A stretch of 64,000 bases of DNA, taken from positions 1,674,001 to 1,738,000 of the forward strand of contig NZ_JAFCJI010000001.1 of NCBI RefSeq assembly GCF_018131105.1. Reading direction: 5' to 3'. Shown in pieces: positions 38,880-48,174 of the stretch. The notes under the pieces are model-generated. The model worked only from the letters and a program-made list of their open reading frames with translations. It searched no databases and was not told where the DNA came from. The DNA comes from Bradyrhizobium manausense (lineage in GTDB: Bacteria > Pseudomonadota > Alphaproteobacteria > Rhizobiales > Xanthobacteraceae). Within the stretch, counting starts at the first letter, position 1. Every line of letters begins with the position of its first letter. The position numbers and the translations under genes were made by a program.

Positions 38880-40104
38880 TCTTGTAGGCCTGCGCGGCCG
38901 CGATCATGCCCCACATCGCGCCCAGCATCATCCAGAAGTGACGCCAGTGGTCGGTGTCGATCACGAAGCTTTCGCCGACGGTGCCGACGAACGCCGAGAA
39001 CACCGCGAGATAAGCGCGCTGCCAGGGCACGCGGACGAAGATGTGCCGGAAGCCCATGATGACGGTGGTGAAAACCAGCGCGGGATAGCACACGCCGGAG
39101 AGCCAGCCGCCTGACATGAAGGCGTTCAGATAGGAATTGTGAGTGTCTTCGGGAAAGAAGCGGTGGAATTGCAGTGGGCCGATTCCGAACGGCAGGTCGA
39201 GCGCCATCTGCGCACCCAGGATGTGCCGGCCGAAGCGGCCGAAGCGGCCCTCGTCGTAGCTCTGGTCGAAGCTTGCGCGCTGCTTGAACATCTCGGCGAT
39301 GGAATCGAACGACAGCAGCACCGCGATCAGCGCCAGGCCCAGCACCACCGCGACGATGGCCATGATGATGATGCGCGAGCGCTGCGCGTTGGTACGGCTG
39401 GTCAGCACCATCAGCGTCAGCATGAAGGCCGAGGTCAGGATCAGCCCGCCCCAGGCGGCGCGGGAGAAGGCGAGCAGGATCGCCAGCGACATGACGCCGA
39501 AGGCGATGACGTTGCGGAACGCCTTGCCGGGCTTGTCCGAGACCACGCTCTGGAGCGCAAACAACGCCGGCAGGATCAGGAAGGCGCCGAGCACGTTCGG
39601 GTCCTTGAAGGTGCCGCGGGCGCGCTCGTACAGCGTCAGCAGGTCGTGGCCACCGGGAACCAGGTTGAAATAGCCCGCGATCGCGGAGAGCGAGGCGATC
39701 ATCGCACCGACCACGAGGCCGCGGCGCAGCATGTCGAGCCGCGCCGCCGTGTCTTCGGAGGTGACCATCGCGAAGAACACCACGGTGACCGCCATGTACC
39801 AGGAGGTCGCGATCCAGCTTGCGACCTCGGACTGGTCGAGCAGCGGAATCGCGCTGATGGTGTAGCCGACATTGAGCAGGACCAGGGCCAGCACCAGCGG
39901 CATCAGCACGAGCCTGAGCCGCAGGCCGGTGGCGAAGAAAGCGACGGTGGCGAGCAGCGTCGCGATCTCGTAGGGGCTCGGCTCGATGAAGACGATGGCG
40001 CCTGAGGCGCCGACCAGCCACACCAGCGCGCGCTGCAAGGCCAGCACGCCGGGTGCGGCCGGCGCGGCTACAGTCATTTCTCCGGCTGTCGCCGCATACG
40101 CCAT
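38848..40104 (-). CDS. O-antigen ligase / Wzy-like polymerase
   Basis: This 418-residue inner-membrane protein has about ten to eleven hydrophobic segments and a large periplasmic loop between about residues 270 and 320 holding HNSYLNAFMSGGW, the typical Wzy/WaaL ligase-polymerase signature. It would polymerise or ligate undecaprenyl-linked oligosaccharides. It follows the sugar-transferase gene on the same strand (80 bp between), consistent with the exopolysaccharide locus. An alternative ATG lies at 40077. Confidence 0.85.
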   Translation of the reverse strand: MAYAATAGEMTVAAPAAPGVLALQRALVWLVGASGAIVFIEPSPYEIATLLATVAFFATGLRLRLVLMPLVLALVLLNVGYTISAIPLLDQSEVASWIATSWYMAVTVVFFAMVTSEDTAARLDMLRRGLVVGAMIASLSAIAGYFNLVPGGHDLLTLYERARGTFKDPNVLGAFLILPALFALQSVVSDKPGKAFRNVIAFGVMSLAILLAFSRAAWGGLILTSAFMLTLMVLTSRTNAQRSRIIIMAIVAVVLGLALIAVLLSFDSIAEMFKQRASFDQSYDEGRFGRFGRHILGAQMALDLPFGIGPLQFHRFFPEDTHNSYLNAFMSGGWLSGVCYPALVFTTVIMGFRHIFVRVPWQRAYLAVFSAFVGTVGESFVIDTDHWRHFWMMLGAMWGMIAAAQAYKIRSRDDVASA

Positions 40105-40183
40105 CAGATGCCCATACGCTTACGCAACTCGTAAGCCAAAACGCCGCTGTCATCGCCCGGCCTGACCGGGGCATGACGAAAAT

Positions 40184-41752
40184 TCAATACGCGTTCTCGT
40201 TCTTGGTCAGCAGCGAGATCGGCGTCTTCAGGAGAATGTAGAGGTCGAACAGAACCGACCAGTTCTCGATATAGTACAGATCGAACTCGACGCGCTTCTG
40301 GATCTTCTCTTCGTTGTCGATCTCGCCGCGCCAGCCGTTGATCTGGGCCCAGCCGGTGATGCCGGGCTTGACGCGGTGGCGCGCGAAGTAGCCGTCGACG
40401 GCCTCGTCGAACAGGCGGCTCTGGAGCTTGCCCTGCACCGCATGGGGGCGCGGGCCGACCAGGGAGAGATTGCCCGAGAACATCACGTTGAAGAGCTGCG
40501 GCAGCTCGTCGAGGCTGGTCTTGCGGATGAAGCGGCCGACGCGGGTGACGCGCGGATCGTTCTTGGTCACGACCTTCGAAGCAGTCGGGTCCGCCTGATG
40601 GTGATACATCGAGCGGAACTTGTAGACGTCGATGCGCTCGTTGTTGAAGCCGAACCGCTTCTGACGGAACAGCACGGGGCCGGGGCTGTCGAGCTTAACG
40701 GCCAGCGCCACCAGCGCCATCACCGGGAGGGCCGCGAGCAATGCGAGGCCGCCGACGACACGGTCGAACAGCCACTTCATCACCAGATCCCAGTCGGTGA
40801 TCGGTGCCTCGAACACGTCGAGTGTCGGCACCTCGCCGAGATAGGAATACGAGCGGGGACGGAAACGCAGCTTGTTGGTATGCGCGGACAAGCGGATGTC
40901 GACCGGGAGCACCCAGAGCTTCTTCAGCATCTCCAGGATGCGCGTCTCCGCCGAGATCGGCAGCGCGAACAGCACGAGATCGACACGGGTGCGACGGGCG
41001 AACTCGACGATGTCGTCGACCTTGCCGAGCTTGCTTGCGCCGGCGCAGGTGTCCAGCGCGCGGCTGTCGTTGCGGTCGTCGAATACGCCGAGCACGTGGA
41101 TGTCGGAATCCTCCTGCGCCTTCAGTGCTTCGACCAGTCCCTCACCGTTGCTGTCGGAGCCGACGATGATGGTGCGGCGATCGAGCCGACCCTGGCGCGC
41201 CCAGCTGCGCACCAGCGAGCGCAGGACGAGGCGTTCGCCGACCAGCACGGCGAGGCCGAGAAAGTAGAAAGCGGCGAGCCACAGCCGCGAGATGTCGCTG
41301 CCGAACTTGGCGAAGAAGGAGATGCCGATGAACATCAGGAAGACGAACGACCAGGACGAGATCATCCGTGTCATCTGCCTGAGCTGACCGCGGAACAGCT
41401 GCACCTGGTAGATGTCGGCGGCCTGGAAGCAGACCACTGCGGCAACCGCGACAGCGACGATCTCCGTCGGATAGATCCAGCTGAACCCGACCACCGGCAT
41501 GACATAGCCGACATACACGGCGATGCCGACCATGCTCAGCAGCACGAAATCGATGACGCGCGCGATGCCGGCGATCACGATCGGCGAATAGGCGCGCGCG
41601 ACCTTCTGGTTGACGACCTCGAGCGCGGCCGGCGTCAGGCGGCGGCGTCGTTCGACAAAAGGCTGTTCAGCCGGCTTGGCCGCGGCGCTGGTCGCGGCAT
41701 CGAGCATCGAGCGTGCGTTGAGCGGTTCCACGGGCGTCCACGTCCATTCCAA
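40184..41752 (-). CDS. undecaprenyl-phosphate sugar-1-phosphate transferase (WcaJ/HfsE-like)
   Basis: The 522-residue protein has four N-terminal helices, a nucleotide-binding-like CoA-type central domain ([16 protein letters not shown]), a fifth hydrophobic helix, and the C-terminal bacterial sugar transferase domain with [25 protein letters not shown] and LVGPRPHA. It starts repeat-unit synthesis by linking a hexose-1-phosphate to the lipid carrier. An ATG at 41707 is an alternative start. It is upstream of the Wzy-like gene. Confidence 0.9.
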   Translation of the reverse strand: MEWTWTPVEPLNARSMLDAATSAAAKPAEQPFVERRRRLTPAALEVVNQKVARAYSPIVIAGIARVIDFVLLSMVGIAVYVGYVMPVVGFSWIYPTEIVAVAVAAVVCFQAADIYQVQLFRGQLRQMTRMISSWSFVFLMFIGISFFAKFGSDISRLWLAAFYFLGLAVLVGERLVLRSLVRSWARQGRLDRRTIIVGSDSNGEGLVEALKAQEDSDIHVLGVFDDRNDSRALDTCAGASKLGKVDDIVEFARRTRVDLVLFALPISAETRILEMLKKLWVLPVDIRLSAHTNKLRFRPRSYSYLGEVPTLDVFEAPITDWDLVMKWLFDRVVGGLALLAALPVMALVALAVKLDSPGPVLFRQKRFGFNNERIDVYKFRSMYHHQADPTASKVVTKNDPRVTRVGRFIRKTSLDELPQLFNVMFSGNLSLVGPRPHAVQGKLQSRLFDEAVDGYFARHRVKPGITGWAQINGWRGEIDNEEKIQKRVEFDLYYIENWSVLFDLYILLKTPISLLTKNENAY

Positions 41753-41851
41753 AGACCCGCGGGCGCAGCTTGGCGTCCCCGGGGCATGCGTCCCCCGCGA
41801 CCTCGATTATCGGACAAATCGGAAGATTCTCTAAAGCCGGCTTAACGGTGG

Positions 41852-42985
41852 TTAATGGTTGGTGAATGCGTCGCGATATCCCGCGAGCACGCCGTCGACC
41901 ATGGCCTGCTGAGAGAAGTGCGCCGAAATGCGCTCGCGCAAGGCGGATGCGCGCTGCGCGGTCGCCTGCGTATCCACGAGCGCGGCGGTGATCGCCTCGG
42001 CCATCGCCTCGGCGTTGCTCGCCGCGAACAGGGCAGGGCTCTCGCTGCCGAAAATCTCGGGGATGCCGCCGACGCGCGCCGCGATCATGGGAATGCCGGC
42101 CGCGCCCGCCTCGATCACGACATAGGGCATGGAATCGCCGCGTGAGGGCACGACCAGCAACCGGCCCTTGGAGAAGCCGTAGCGTGCCTTGACGTGGCCG
42201 ATGAAGCGGATCGCGTCCGTCAGGCCGAGTCTTTCGACTTGCGCCTTCAGTGCCGCCGTCTCCTCGCCGTCGCCGCCGAGCGTCAGCGTCACCTTCTTGC
42301 CGCGCTCATGCAAAAGCGCGACCGCATTGACCAGCAGATCGGCGCCCTTGATGTGCCTGAACTCGCCGACATAGGCGAGGTCGGTAGCGTCGTCGGCGAT
42401 GACGACGGGCTCGAACTCCTCCGGCGTCACGCCGTTGAAGACGCAATGCACCACGCCCTTGGGGGTGCCGACGATGCGCTGATACGTGTCGCGCGCGAAG
42501 GCACTCTCGAACAGGAACAGATCCGTCGCGTTCATCAGCGTGCGTTCAAGACGTGCGTAAAACTCTCCCTTCAAGGTGTTGAGAGGGTAGTGCAACGAGC
42601 CGCCGTGCGGGGTGTAGATACGGATGGTGTCGTCGGAGCGCCGCCGCATGCGGACAAAGGCGCCGGCCTTGGCGCCGTGGCCGTGCATGACATCGGGCTT
42701 GAGCCGGCCGGCCAGGCGCCGCATCCGCAACCACACCAGGAAATCGTCCGGCGAAGGTTCACGGCGGATCGCAAGCCGGTGCACGCCGAGCTTCAGGCGC
42801 GGCGCGAGCTCGGCCAGCGCCTTCTCGGCGCGCTCGCCACCGGTGAGGCTGTCGGCGAGAATCCCGACATGGTGGCCGCGATCGACCTGGCCGTTGGCGA
42901 GGTCGAGGATGTGCCTGAAGATGCCGCCGACGGGGGCGCGCACAGCGTGCAGGATTCGAAGCGGCTGGTCGGGAGAGGGAGGCAT
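41852..42985 (-). CDS. family 4 glycosyltransferase
   Basis: From the ATG at 42985 the product has 377 residues and a GT-B fold. The N-terminal domain begins LRILHAVRAPVGGIFRHI, and the C-terminal domain has VTLTLGGDGEE and the EX7E-type VPSRGDSMPYVVIEAGAAGIP motif. A TTG at 43021 is an alternative. It probably adds a sugar to the lipid-linked intermediate. Its 3' end is 99 bp from the sugar-transferase start, so one operon is likely. Confidence 0.88.
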   Translation of the reverse strand: MPPSPDQPLRILHAVRAPVGGIFRHILDLANGQVDRGHHVGILADSLTGGERAEKALAELAPRLKLGVHRLAIRREPSPDDFLVWLRMRRLAGRLKPDVMHGHGAKAGAFVRMRRRSDDTIRIYTPHGGSLHYPLNTLKGEFYARLERTLMNATDLFLFESAFARDTYQRIVGTPKGVVHCVFNGVTPEEFEPVVIADDATDLAYVGEFRHIKGADLLVNAVALLHERGKKVTLTLGGDGEETAALKAQVERLGLTDAIRFIGHVKARYGFSKGRLLVVPSRGDSMPYVVIEAGAAGIPMIAARVGGIPEIFGSESPALFAASNAEAMAEAITAALVDTQATAQRASALRERISAHFSQQAMVDGVLAGYRDAFTNH

Positions 42986-43187
42986 GATTAAAACCAGCGC
43001 TCGACGGCGGATGCCGAACAATGTTCTCGAAATATCGAGATGGATTAAGGGCCCTCGTGGTTAACAAATGGTGACGAGCGCCCCCGTGTTGCCCGCGAGA
43101 CGCCGCGATTAACCCAGCGGCAACCTTAATGGAGTGTAATCGGCGCCATTGAGGTACACGAGTGGCGTTGCCCTGCGGGAGTGTTCG

Positions 43188-45464
43188 ATGCGTTTAGCGT
43201 TCTGGCGTGCCGGCAAGGACAAGGCCGTCATCGAGCGGGCCGTTTCGAAGGCCAAGCACGAAGCCAAACCTGAGCCCAAGCCCCGGGTTGAAGCCAAGCC
43301 CGCGCCGATCGCCGCAAAACAGGCGCCCGCCGAAACCGGTGACATCGATCTGCACGCACTTGGCGGCGCGCTCGCGCGCAAGCGCGGCTGGATCATCGTG
43401 CCGACGGTGCTGGCGCTCGTTGCCTCCGTCGCCATCGTCAATCTCATCACGCCGCGCTACAAGTCGGAAGCCCGCATCCTGATCGATGGCCGCGAGAACG
43501 TTTTCCTGAGGCCGAGCAGCGACCGCAGCACCGAGGAACGGCAGGCACTCGACCCCGAGGCCGTCACCAGCCAGGTGCAACTCGTGCTGTCGCGCGACCT
43601 CGCGCGCGAGATCATCAAGAAGAACAAGCTCGCCGAGCGGCCGGAATTCGATCCGGTGCTGCAGGGCGTTTCGCCATTGAAGTCACTTGCGGCGCTGGTC
43701 GGCATCGGCCGCGATCCGTTCTCGATGACGCCGGAAGAGCGTGTCCTGGATGCCTATTACGATCGGCTGCAGGCCTACGCCGTCGACAAGTCGCGCGTGA
43801 TCGTCATCGAATTCCAGTCGGCTGACCCGGATCTCGCCGTTCGTGTCGCCAACTCGATCGCCGACGGTTATCTCGTGCTCCAGCAGGCCGCACGCCAGGA
43901 CCAGGCGCGCAATGCGAGCCAGTGGCTTTCGGGCGAGATCGAGAATTTGCGCAAGAAGGTCTCCGATGCCGAAGCCAGGGTCGAGGACTTCCGTTCCAAA
44001 TCGTCGCTGTTCGTCGGCACAAACAACACCACGCTGTCGAACCAGCAATTGGGCGAGGTCAATACCCAGCTCAACAATGCGCGCGCGCTGAAGGCCGATG
44101 CCGAATCCAAGGCCCGGCTGATCCGCGAGATGCTCCAGAGCGGCAAGCCGATCGAGGCCTCCGAAGTCGTGAACTCCGAGCTGATGCGGCGGCTGTCGGA
44201 GCAGCGGGTGACGCTGCGTGCGCAGCTTGCCGAACAATCGTCCACGCTGCTCGGCAACCATCCGCGCATCAAGGAATTGAAGGCACAACTCGGCGATCTC
44301 GACGGTCAGATCCGCGACGAGGCAGCAAAAATCTCGCGCTCGCTTGAAAACGATGCGCGGATCGCTGACGGCCGGGTCAACGGCCTGACCACCAGCCTCG
44401 AGCAGCTCAAGAAGCAGGCGACCTCGACCAACGGGCAGGATGTCCAGCTGCGGGCGCTCGAGCGCGAGGCCAAAGCCCAGCGCGACCTGCTCGAGACCTA
44501 TCTCGCCAAATACCGCGAAGCCAACACCCGCGAGACCATCGACACCGCGCCGACCGAAGGACGCGTCATCTCGCGCGCGATCGTTTCCAACACGCCTGCC
44601 TATCCGAAAAAGCTGCCGATCGTGCTGATCGCGACGCTGGCGACGCTGCTGCTGTCGTCCGGTCTGGTGGTCACCGGCGAGCTGCTGCGCCAGACCGCGC
44701 CGCGCACCATTGCCACGCTCGCGCCGGCGATGGTTCGCCGGGAGCCGGTCGTCCAAGAGCCGGTCGCCCAGGAGCCCGTCATCCAGGAGCCGGTCGTCGA
44801 TGCGGTCGAGATTGAGCCCGCGCCGCTCCAGCCGGAGATGACGGCCGATGCCGATCTCAGCGAAATCGCCGAGATCGGGCAGCTGGCCGAAAGCCTGAGG
44901 GCTGCGGGGTCGGCCGCGAAGAAAATCACCGTCCTCGGCACCGCATCGGGCGATGCCATCACGCTGTCGACGCTGACGCTGGCCCGCCACCTGGCGCGCG
45001 ACGCGCGCGTCGTCGTGGTCGATCTCGCCGCATCCTCGCCGACGATTGCTGCGGTGTCCGTCGATCCGACGGCGCCCGGTCTTGCCGAATTGATGCAGGG
45101 GCAGGCCTCGTTTGCCCAGGTCATCACGCGCGACAAGCTCTCGCGGCTGCATCTGGTCATGGCTGGCCGTCCCGGTTTCGATCGCAGCCTGCTCCAGTCG
45201 CCGCGGGTGACGCTCGCCATCGACGCGTTGCTGCGCGCTTACGATCATGTGCTGGTCGATGCGGGGAGCGCCGAGGACTTGCCGGCCGATCTGCTGACTG
45301 CGAATGCCCGCGCCGTCGTGGTGCCTGATGCCTCGATGGAGGCGGATGCGCGCGCGCTGATGTGCGAGCAGCTCAAGGCGGTCGGCTTCAGCGATGTGAC
45401 GATGCTGAGCCGGCCGGTGCAGCCGTCAGATGCCATTGAGGCGCCGCGCGTGGTGGCGGCGTAG
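43188..45464 (+). CDS. Wzz/GumC-type chain-length protein with degenerate BY-kinase domain
   Basis: The 758-residue protein from the ATG at 43188 (GGGAG upstream) has a basic N terminus, an N-terminal Wzz domain between two transmembrane helices, a long coiled-coil periplasmic region, and a C-terminal CpsD-like domain. The Walker A position reads GTASGDAIT (584-592), with isoleucine in place of the catalytic lysine, although VVVVDLAAS and HVLVDAG remain. No terminal tyrosine cluster is present, so it is probably kinase-dead. Four EPVxQ repeats link the parts. Confidence 0.88.
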   Translation: MRLAFWRAGKDKAVIERAVSKAKHEAKPEPKPRVEAKPAPIAAKQAPAETGDIDLHALGGALARKRGWIIVPTVLALVASVAIVNLITPRYKSEARILIDGRENVFLRPSSDRSTEERQALDPEAVTSQVQLVLSRDLAREIIKKNKLAERPEFDPVLQGVSPLKSLAALVGIGRDPFSMTPEERVLDAYYDRLQAYAVDKSRVIVIEFQSADPDLAVRVANSIADGYLVLQQAARQDQARNASQWLSGEIENLRKKVSDAEARVEDFRSKSSLFVGTNNTTLSNQQLGEVNTQLNNARALKADAESKARLIREMLQSGKPIEASEVVNSELMRRLSEQRVTLRAQLAEQSSTLLGNHPRIKELKAQLGDLDGQIRDEAAKISRSLENDARIADGRVNGLTTSLEQLKKQATSTNGQDVQLRALEREAKAQRDLLETYLAKYREANTRETIDTAPTEGRVISRAIVSNTPAYPKKLPIVLIATLATLLLSSGLVVTGELLRQTAPRTIATLAPAMVRREPVVQEPVAQEPVIQEPVVDAVEIEPAPLQPEMTADADLSEIAEIGQLAESLRAAGSAAKKITVLGTASGDAITLSTLTLARHLARDARVVVVDLAASSPTIAAVSVDPTAPGLAELMQGQASFAQVITRDKLSRLHLVMAGRPGFDRSLLQSPRVTLAIDALLRAYDHVLVDAGSAEDLPADLLTANARAVVVPDASMEADARALMCEQLKAVGFSDVTMLSRPVQPSDAIEAPRVVAA
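44742..44801 (+). repeat. four 15-bp tandem repeats inside the Wzz gene
   Basis: Units at 44742, 44757, 44772 and 44787 encode EPVVQ, EPVAQ, EPVIQ and EPVVD. They form a Glu-Pro-rich linker between the second membrane helix and the kinase-like domain. Confidence 0.75.
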
Positions 45465-45512
45465 GTCTGGGGGAAGGCAGCTCGCGGGCGAATCGAGTCG
45501 AGCGCGAGCCTG

Positions 45513-46694
45513 CTAACCGAACGCCTGGCGCAGCCGTCGTGCCAGGTCGAACAGCATCTGGTTCTGCTTCACCAGGCGCTTGCCGTGGTTGAGCGAGGAC
45601 ATCGCCATCGCTGCAAGCTTGCCGCGCGAAGTTAGCGGCACGAAGCTGTCGAAGATGTCCTCGTCGTCCTTGCAGAACATGCGCTTGTAGTCGTCGGTGC
45701 CGATGCCGAGGTCAAGCGAGCGGTAGCCGCGCTCGGCGTAGCCGTCGATGATGTTGCGCAGCAGGATCAGGCCAGGGCTGTAGCGGGCGTGCTCCGACAT
45801 CGTGTAGGTGTTGAACATCGTCGAGAAGCGCTGGCCGTCGGCGACGCCGGCGAAGATTGCGATGACTTCCTCGTCGCATTCGAGCGCATGGATGTCGATG
45901 ATCCGACCTTCGCCGCGCGGCGCGAGACAGGCGCTGCGGATGAACTGTTCGACACCTGGCTCGGCAAAGACATCGGGCAGTTTCTGCTCCGCCATCCGCG
46001 CAGGCTTGACGCGGAAGAACCAGTCGAGCAGGCGGCTGATGTCCGCATCTGTCGTGGCAAGGTGATAACGATAGCCGGCGAGCGTCTGGAGTTTCTTCTC
46101 CTTGCTCTTCAGCCGGCGGCGGAAGGAGTTGCTGATTCTCGATGCGGGCGCGCCGCCCGGCTCCATCGCCAGCAGTGGGCAGCCATTGATGGCGCTCTGC
46201 TGCGACAGCAGCGCAAACGGGTTCTGCTGATCGTGCCAGCGCCTGGGTTGCTGCAGCAGCGCGAGCACGTCGACCTGATCACGCAAGGGCGCGAACAGAG
46301 TGTCGAGATCGGCGCCCACGGCCTGCGCTGCGAATTCGGCGTTCCACAGCCCCATGTTGAAGGTCGTATGCTTGCCGCCCATGAAGCAGGCCATGCGGAC
46401 GCCATGGCTTTGGCGGAGTGTGAGCGGCAGCAGCGCGAGCGGGCGCTGCTCGGCGTCGCGGGCAATGACGATGACGGGGCGGGCGCCTTCACGTTCTCCG
46501 ACCGAACGTTGCCATGAGGCGAGGAGATCGTACCGCTGGTAGGGCGTGGAGAGGTGGCCGGGTTCTTCGAGCGCGCGCCAGACCGCTTCGGCCTCGGCGA
46601 GATCACCGACGACATCGACATGCGCGACACGGCTCGCTTTCGACCGCGCTGGCGATTCTGCCGTCCGGCCTTGCACCGTCGCAGCCATGGTCAT
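45513..46694 (-). CDS. GNAT/BioF2-type acyltransferase (HfsK/CelD-like)
   Basis: This 393-residue cytoplasmic protein belongs to the BioF2/CelD acetyltransferase group. It has PLALLPLTLRQSHGVRMACFMGGKHTTFNMGLW and a C-terminal GNAT fold with YSPGLILLRNIIDGYAERGYRSLDLGIGTDDYKRMF. HfsK of Caulobacter, which modifies the holdfast polysaccharide, is of this kind. The ATG at 46694 is preceded by CAGG; a second ATG lies two codons later. It is divergent from the deacetylase-like gene. Confidence 0.85.
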   Translation of the reverse strand: MTMAATVQGRTAESPARSKASRVAHVDVVGDLAEAEAVWRALEEPGHLSTPYQRYDLLASWQRSVGEREGARPVIVIARDAEQRPLALLPLTLRQSHGVRMACFMGGKHTTFNMGLWNAEFAAQAVGADLDTLFAPLRDQVDVLALLQQPRRWHDQQNPFALLSQQSAINGCPLLAMEPGGAPASRISNSFRRRLKSKEKKLQTLAGYRYHLATTDADISRLLDWFFRVKPARMAEQKLPDVFAEPGVEQFIRSACLAPRGEGRIIDIHALECDEEVIAIFAGVADGQRFSTMFNTYTMSEHARYSPGLILLRNIIDGYAERGYRSLDLGIGTDDYKRMFCKDDEDIFDSFVPLTSRGKLAAMAMSSLNHGKRLVKQNQMLFDLARRLRQAFG

Positions 46695-46823
46695 TCGCGA
46701 AACCTGTCGAGAAAACGAAAAATACGTATTTCGGCCCGTGGCCGACCTTTGCAAATAAATGTCAACAAAGGGTAATGACAATGAACGAGGGAACAGGCCG
46801 CCGGCGAACGCGAAGGTGGGATA

Positions 46824-47867
46824 TTGGCATCCGACGACAGATGGCTGGAGCGGTTGCGGCGCGAACTGGCCTGGTTCACCGCCCAGCCCCTGTTGCGCAG
46901 CCGTGGTGCAGGCGCGATCCTTCGCTTCGAGCATGTGCGGCCGCGGCGGCGCGGCGCGTTCCAGCCGCTGCGCCAAAGCGAAATCACGCCGCAATTTCTC
47001 GATCGTGCCATCCGCGCGCTGAAGCGATGGAACTATGACTTTCTCGGCATGGACGAGGTCTGTCGGCGGGCGGTGACGATGCCCGAGAGTCGGCGCTTCG
47101 TGGCGCTGACCTTCGACGGCGCGCCCAAGGACCTGATCAGCTTCGCCTATCCGGTGCTTGCGCGTCACGCCGTGCCGTTCACGCTCTACGTTCCCACGGC
47201 CTTTCCCGACGGCGTCGGGGAGGCGTGGTGGCTCGGGCTCGAGCAGGTGATCGCGCGCGAGAGCCGCATCAGCCTGATGATGGGCGACAAGGAGCAGCGC
47301 TTCAACGTCACTGATCTCGCGGACAAGCAGGCGTTGTTTTCGCATCTCCAGCGTTGGCTGTGCTCGCTGGCGCCGGCAGATCTGTCAACCGCGATCGCCG
47401 ATCTCTGCACGCGCTACCGCATCGATCTCGCCGCGCTTTCGCGCGAGGCGTCGATGAATTGGGAGGATCTGACGAAGCTTGCCGCCGATCCGCTGGTCAC
47501 GATCGGCAGTGCGACCGTGAACTATCCCAACCTCGCCAGTATGAAGGACGCGGCTGCGCTACGCGAGATGACGATGGGCAAGGCGGTCGCGGAAGCATCG
47601 TTCCGCCGGGAGATCCGGCACCTGGCATTTCCGTTCGGCGATCGCTCGTCGTTTCGGCGTAACCATGTCGTGATGGCGGAGGAGGCTGGCTTTGCCAGCG
47701 CGGTCTCGACCATCCCGGGCATCGTGGACGCGGAGGGACGGACCAATCTGCGCGCGCTGCCACGGATTTCCTGGGACGGACGGGTACGCTCGCTGCGGAT
47801 GATGCGCGTGCTGGTGTCCGGTGTTGCCTTCGCGCCGGTGAAACCGACGGGCGCCGTTACGAGCTAG
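46824..47867 (+). CDS. polysaccharide-deacetylase-like protein, catalytic residues lost
   Basis: The 347-residue protein has a NodB-type fold. The first motif is LTFDGAP (residues 95-101), with Gly99 where active enzymes have the second Asp of TFDD. The second is TIGSATVNYP, with Ala230 and Tyr234 in place of the two metal-binding histidines of HTxxH. Structural motifs (AFPFGDRSSF) remain. It is probably inactive as a metal-dependent deacetylase. The start is TTG at 46824 after AAGGTGGG. Confidence 0.85.
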   Translation: MASDDRWLERLRRELAWFTAQPLLRSRGAGAILRFEHVRPRRRGAFQPLRQSEITPQFLDRAIRALKRWNYDFLGMDEVCRRAVTMPESRRFVALTFDGAPKDLISFAYPVLARHAVPFTLYVPTAFPDGVGEAWWLGLEQVIARESRISLMMGDKEQRFNVTDLADKQALFSHLQRWLCSLAPADLSTAIADLCTRYRIDLAALSREASMNWEDLTKLAADPLVTIGSATVNYPNLASMKDAAALREMTMGKAVAEASFRREIRHLAFPFGDRSSFRRNHVVMAEEAGFASAVSTIPGIVDAEGRTNLRALPRISWDGRVRSLRMMRVLVSGVAFAPVKPTGAVTS

Positions 47868-48078
47868 ATTTGGCGCGGTCGGGCCGCTGCATCCAGCTCA
47901 CGATCGGCATTGCCGGCAGTACCCAGCCCAAGCCGACCACCACGTAATAGATCGCCTGCCGCCAGCCGGACTCGGCGATCCATGGCATTTGCGCCGCCGC
48001 CATGCCGAGCAGGGCCCAGACGGTGGCCAGCACCAGGAGCAGGATGGCGCCGAGGAACTTGCGGGTGCGGATCGTCAT
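47857..48078 (-). CDS. DUF2842 family small membrane protein
   Basis: This 73-residue protein has two transmembrane helices (about residues 7-28 and 40-60), which match the short alphaproteobacterial DUF2842 family. It begins MTIRTRKFLGAILLLVLATV. Its 3' end overlaps the convergent deacetylase-like gene by 11 bp, and it lies upstream of and divergent from ctaA. Function is unknown. Confidence 0.8.
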   Translation of the reverse strand: MTIRTRKFLGAILLLVLATVWALLGMAAAQMPWIAESGWRQAIYYVVVGLGWVLPAMPIVSWMQRPDRAKSSS

Positions 48079-48174
48079 GGCTGAAAACTGCGGCTTTCGC
48101 GTAACTTGCGCTGTGGGAGCGGGCGACTATAAGGGGCACGCAGTCTGGTTCAAGCCTTGGTTTCAACCCCTGAA

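Noticed and set aside
41842..41855. CtrA-like TTAA pair near the sugar-transferase gene
   Set aside because: The spacing is six bases, not the seven of the CtrA consensus, and one half overlaps the stop codon of the glycosyltransferase gene.
43683..45248. 521-residue open frame antisense to the Wzz gene
   Set aside because: Shadow frame with Arg/Asp/Gly-rich composition and no domain.
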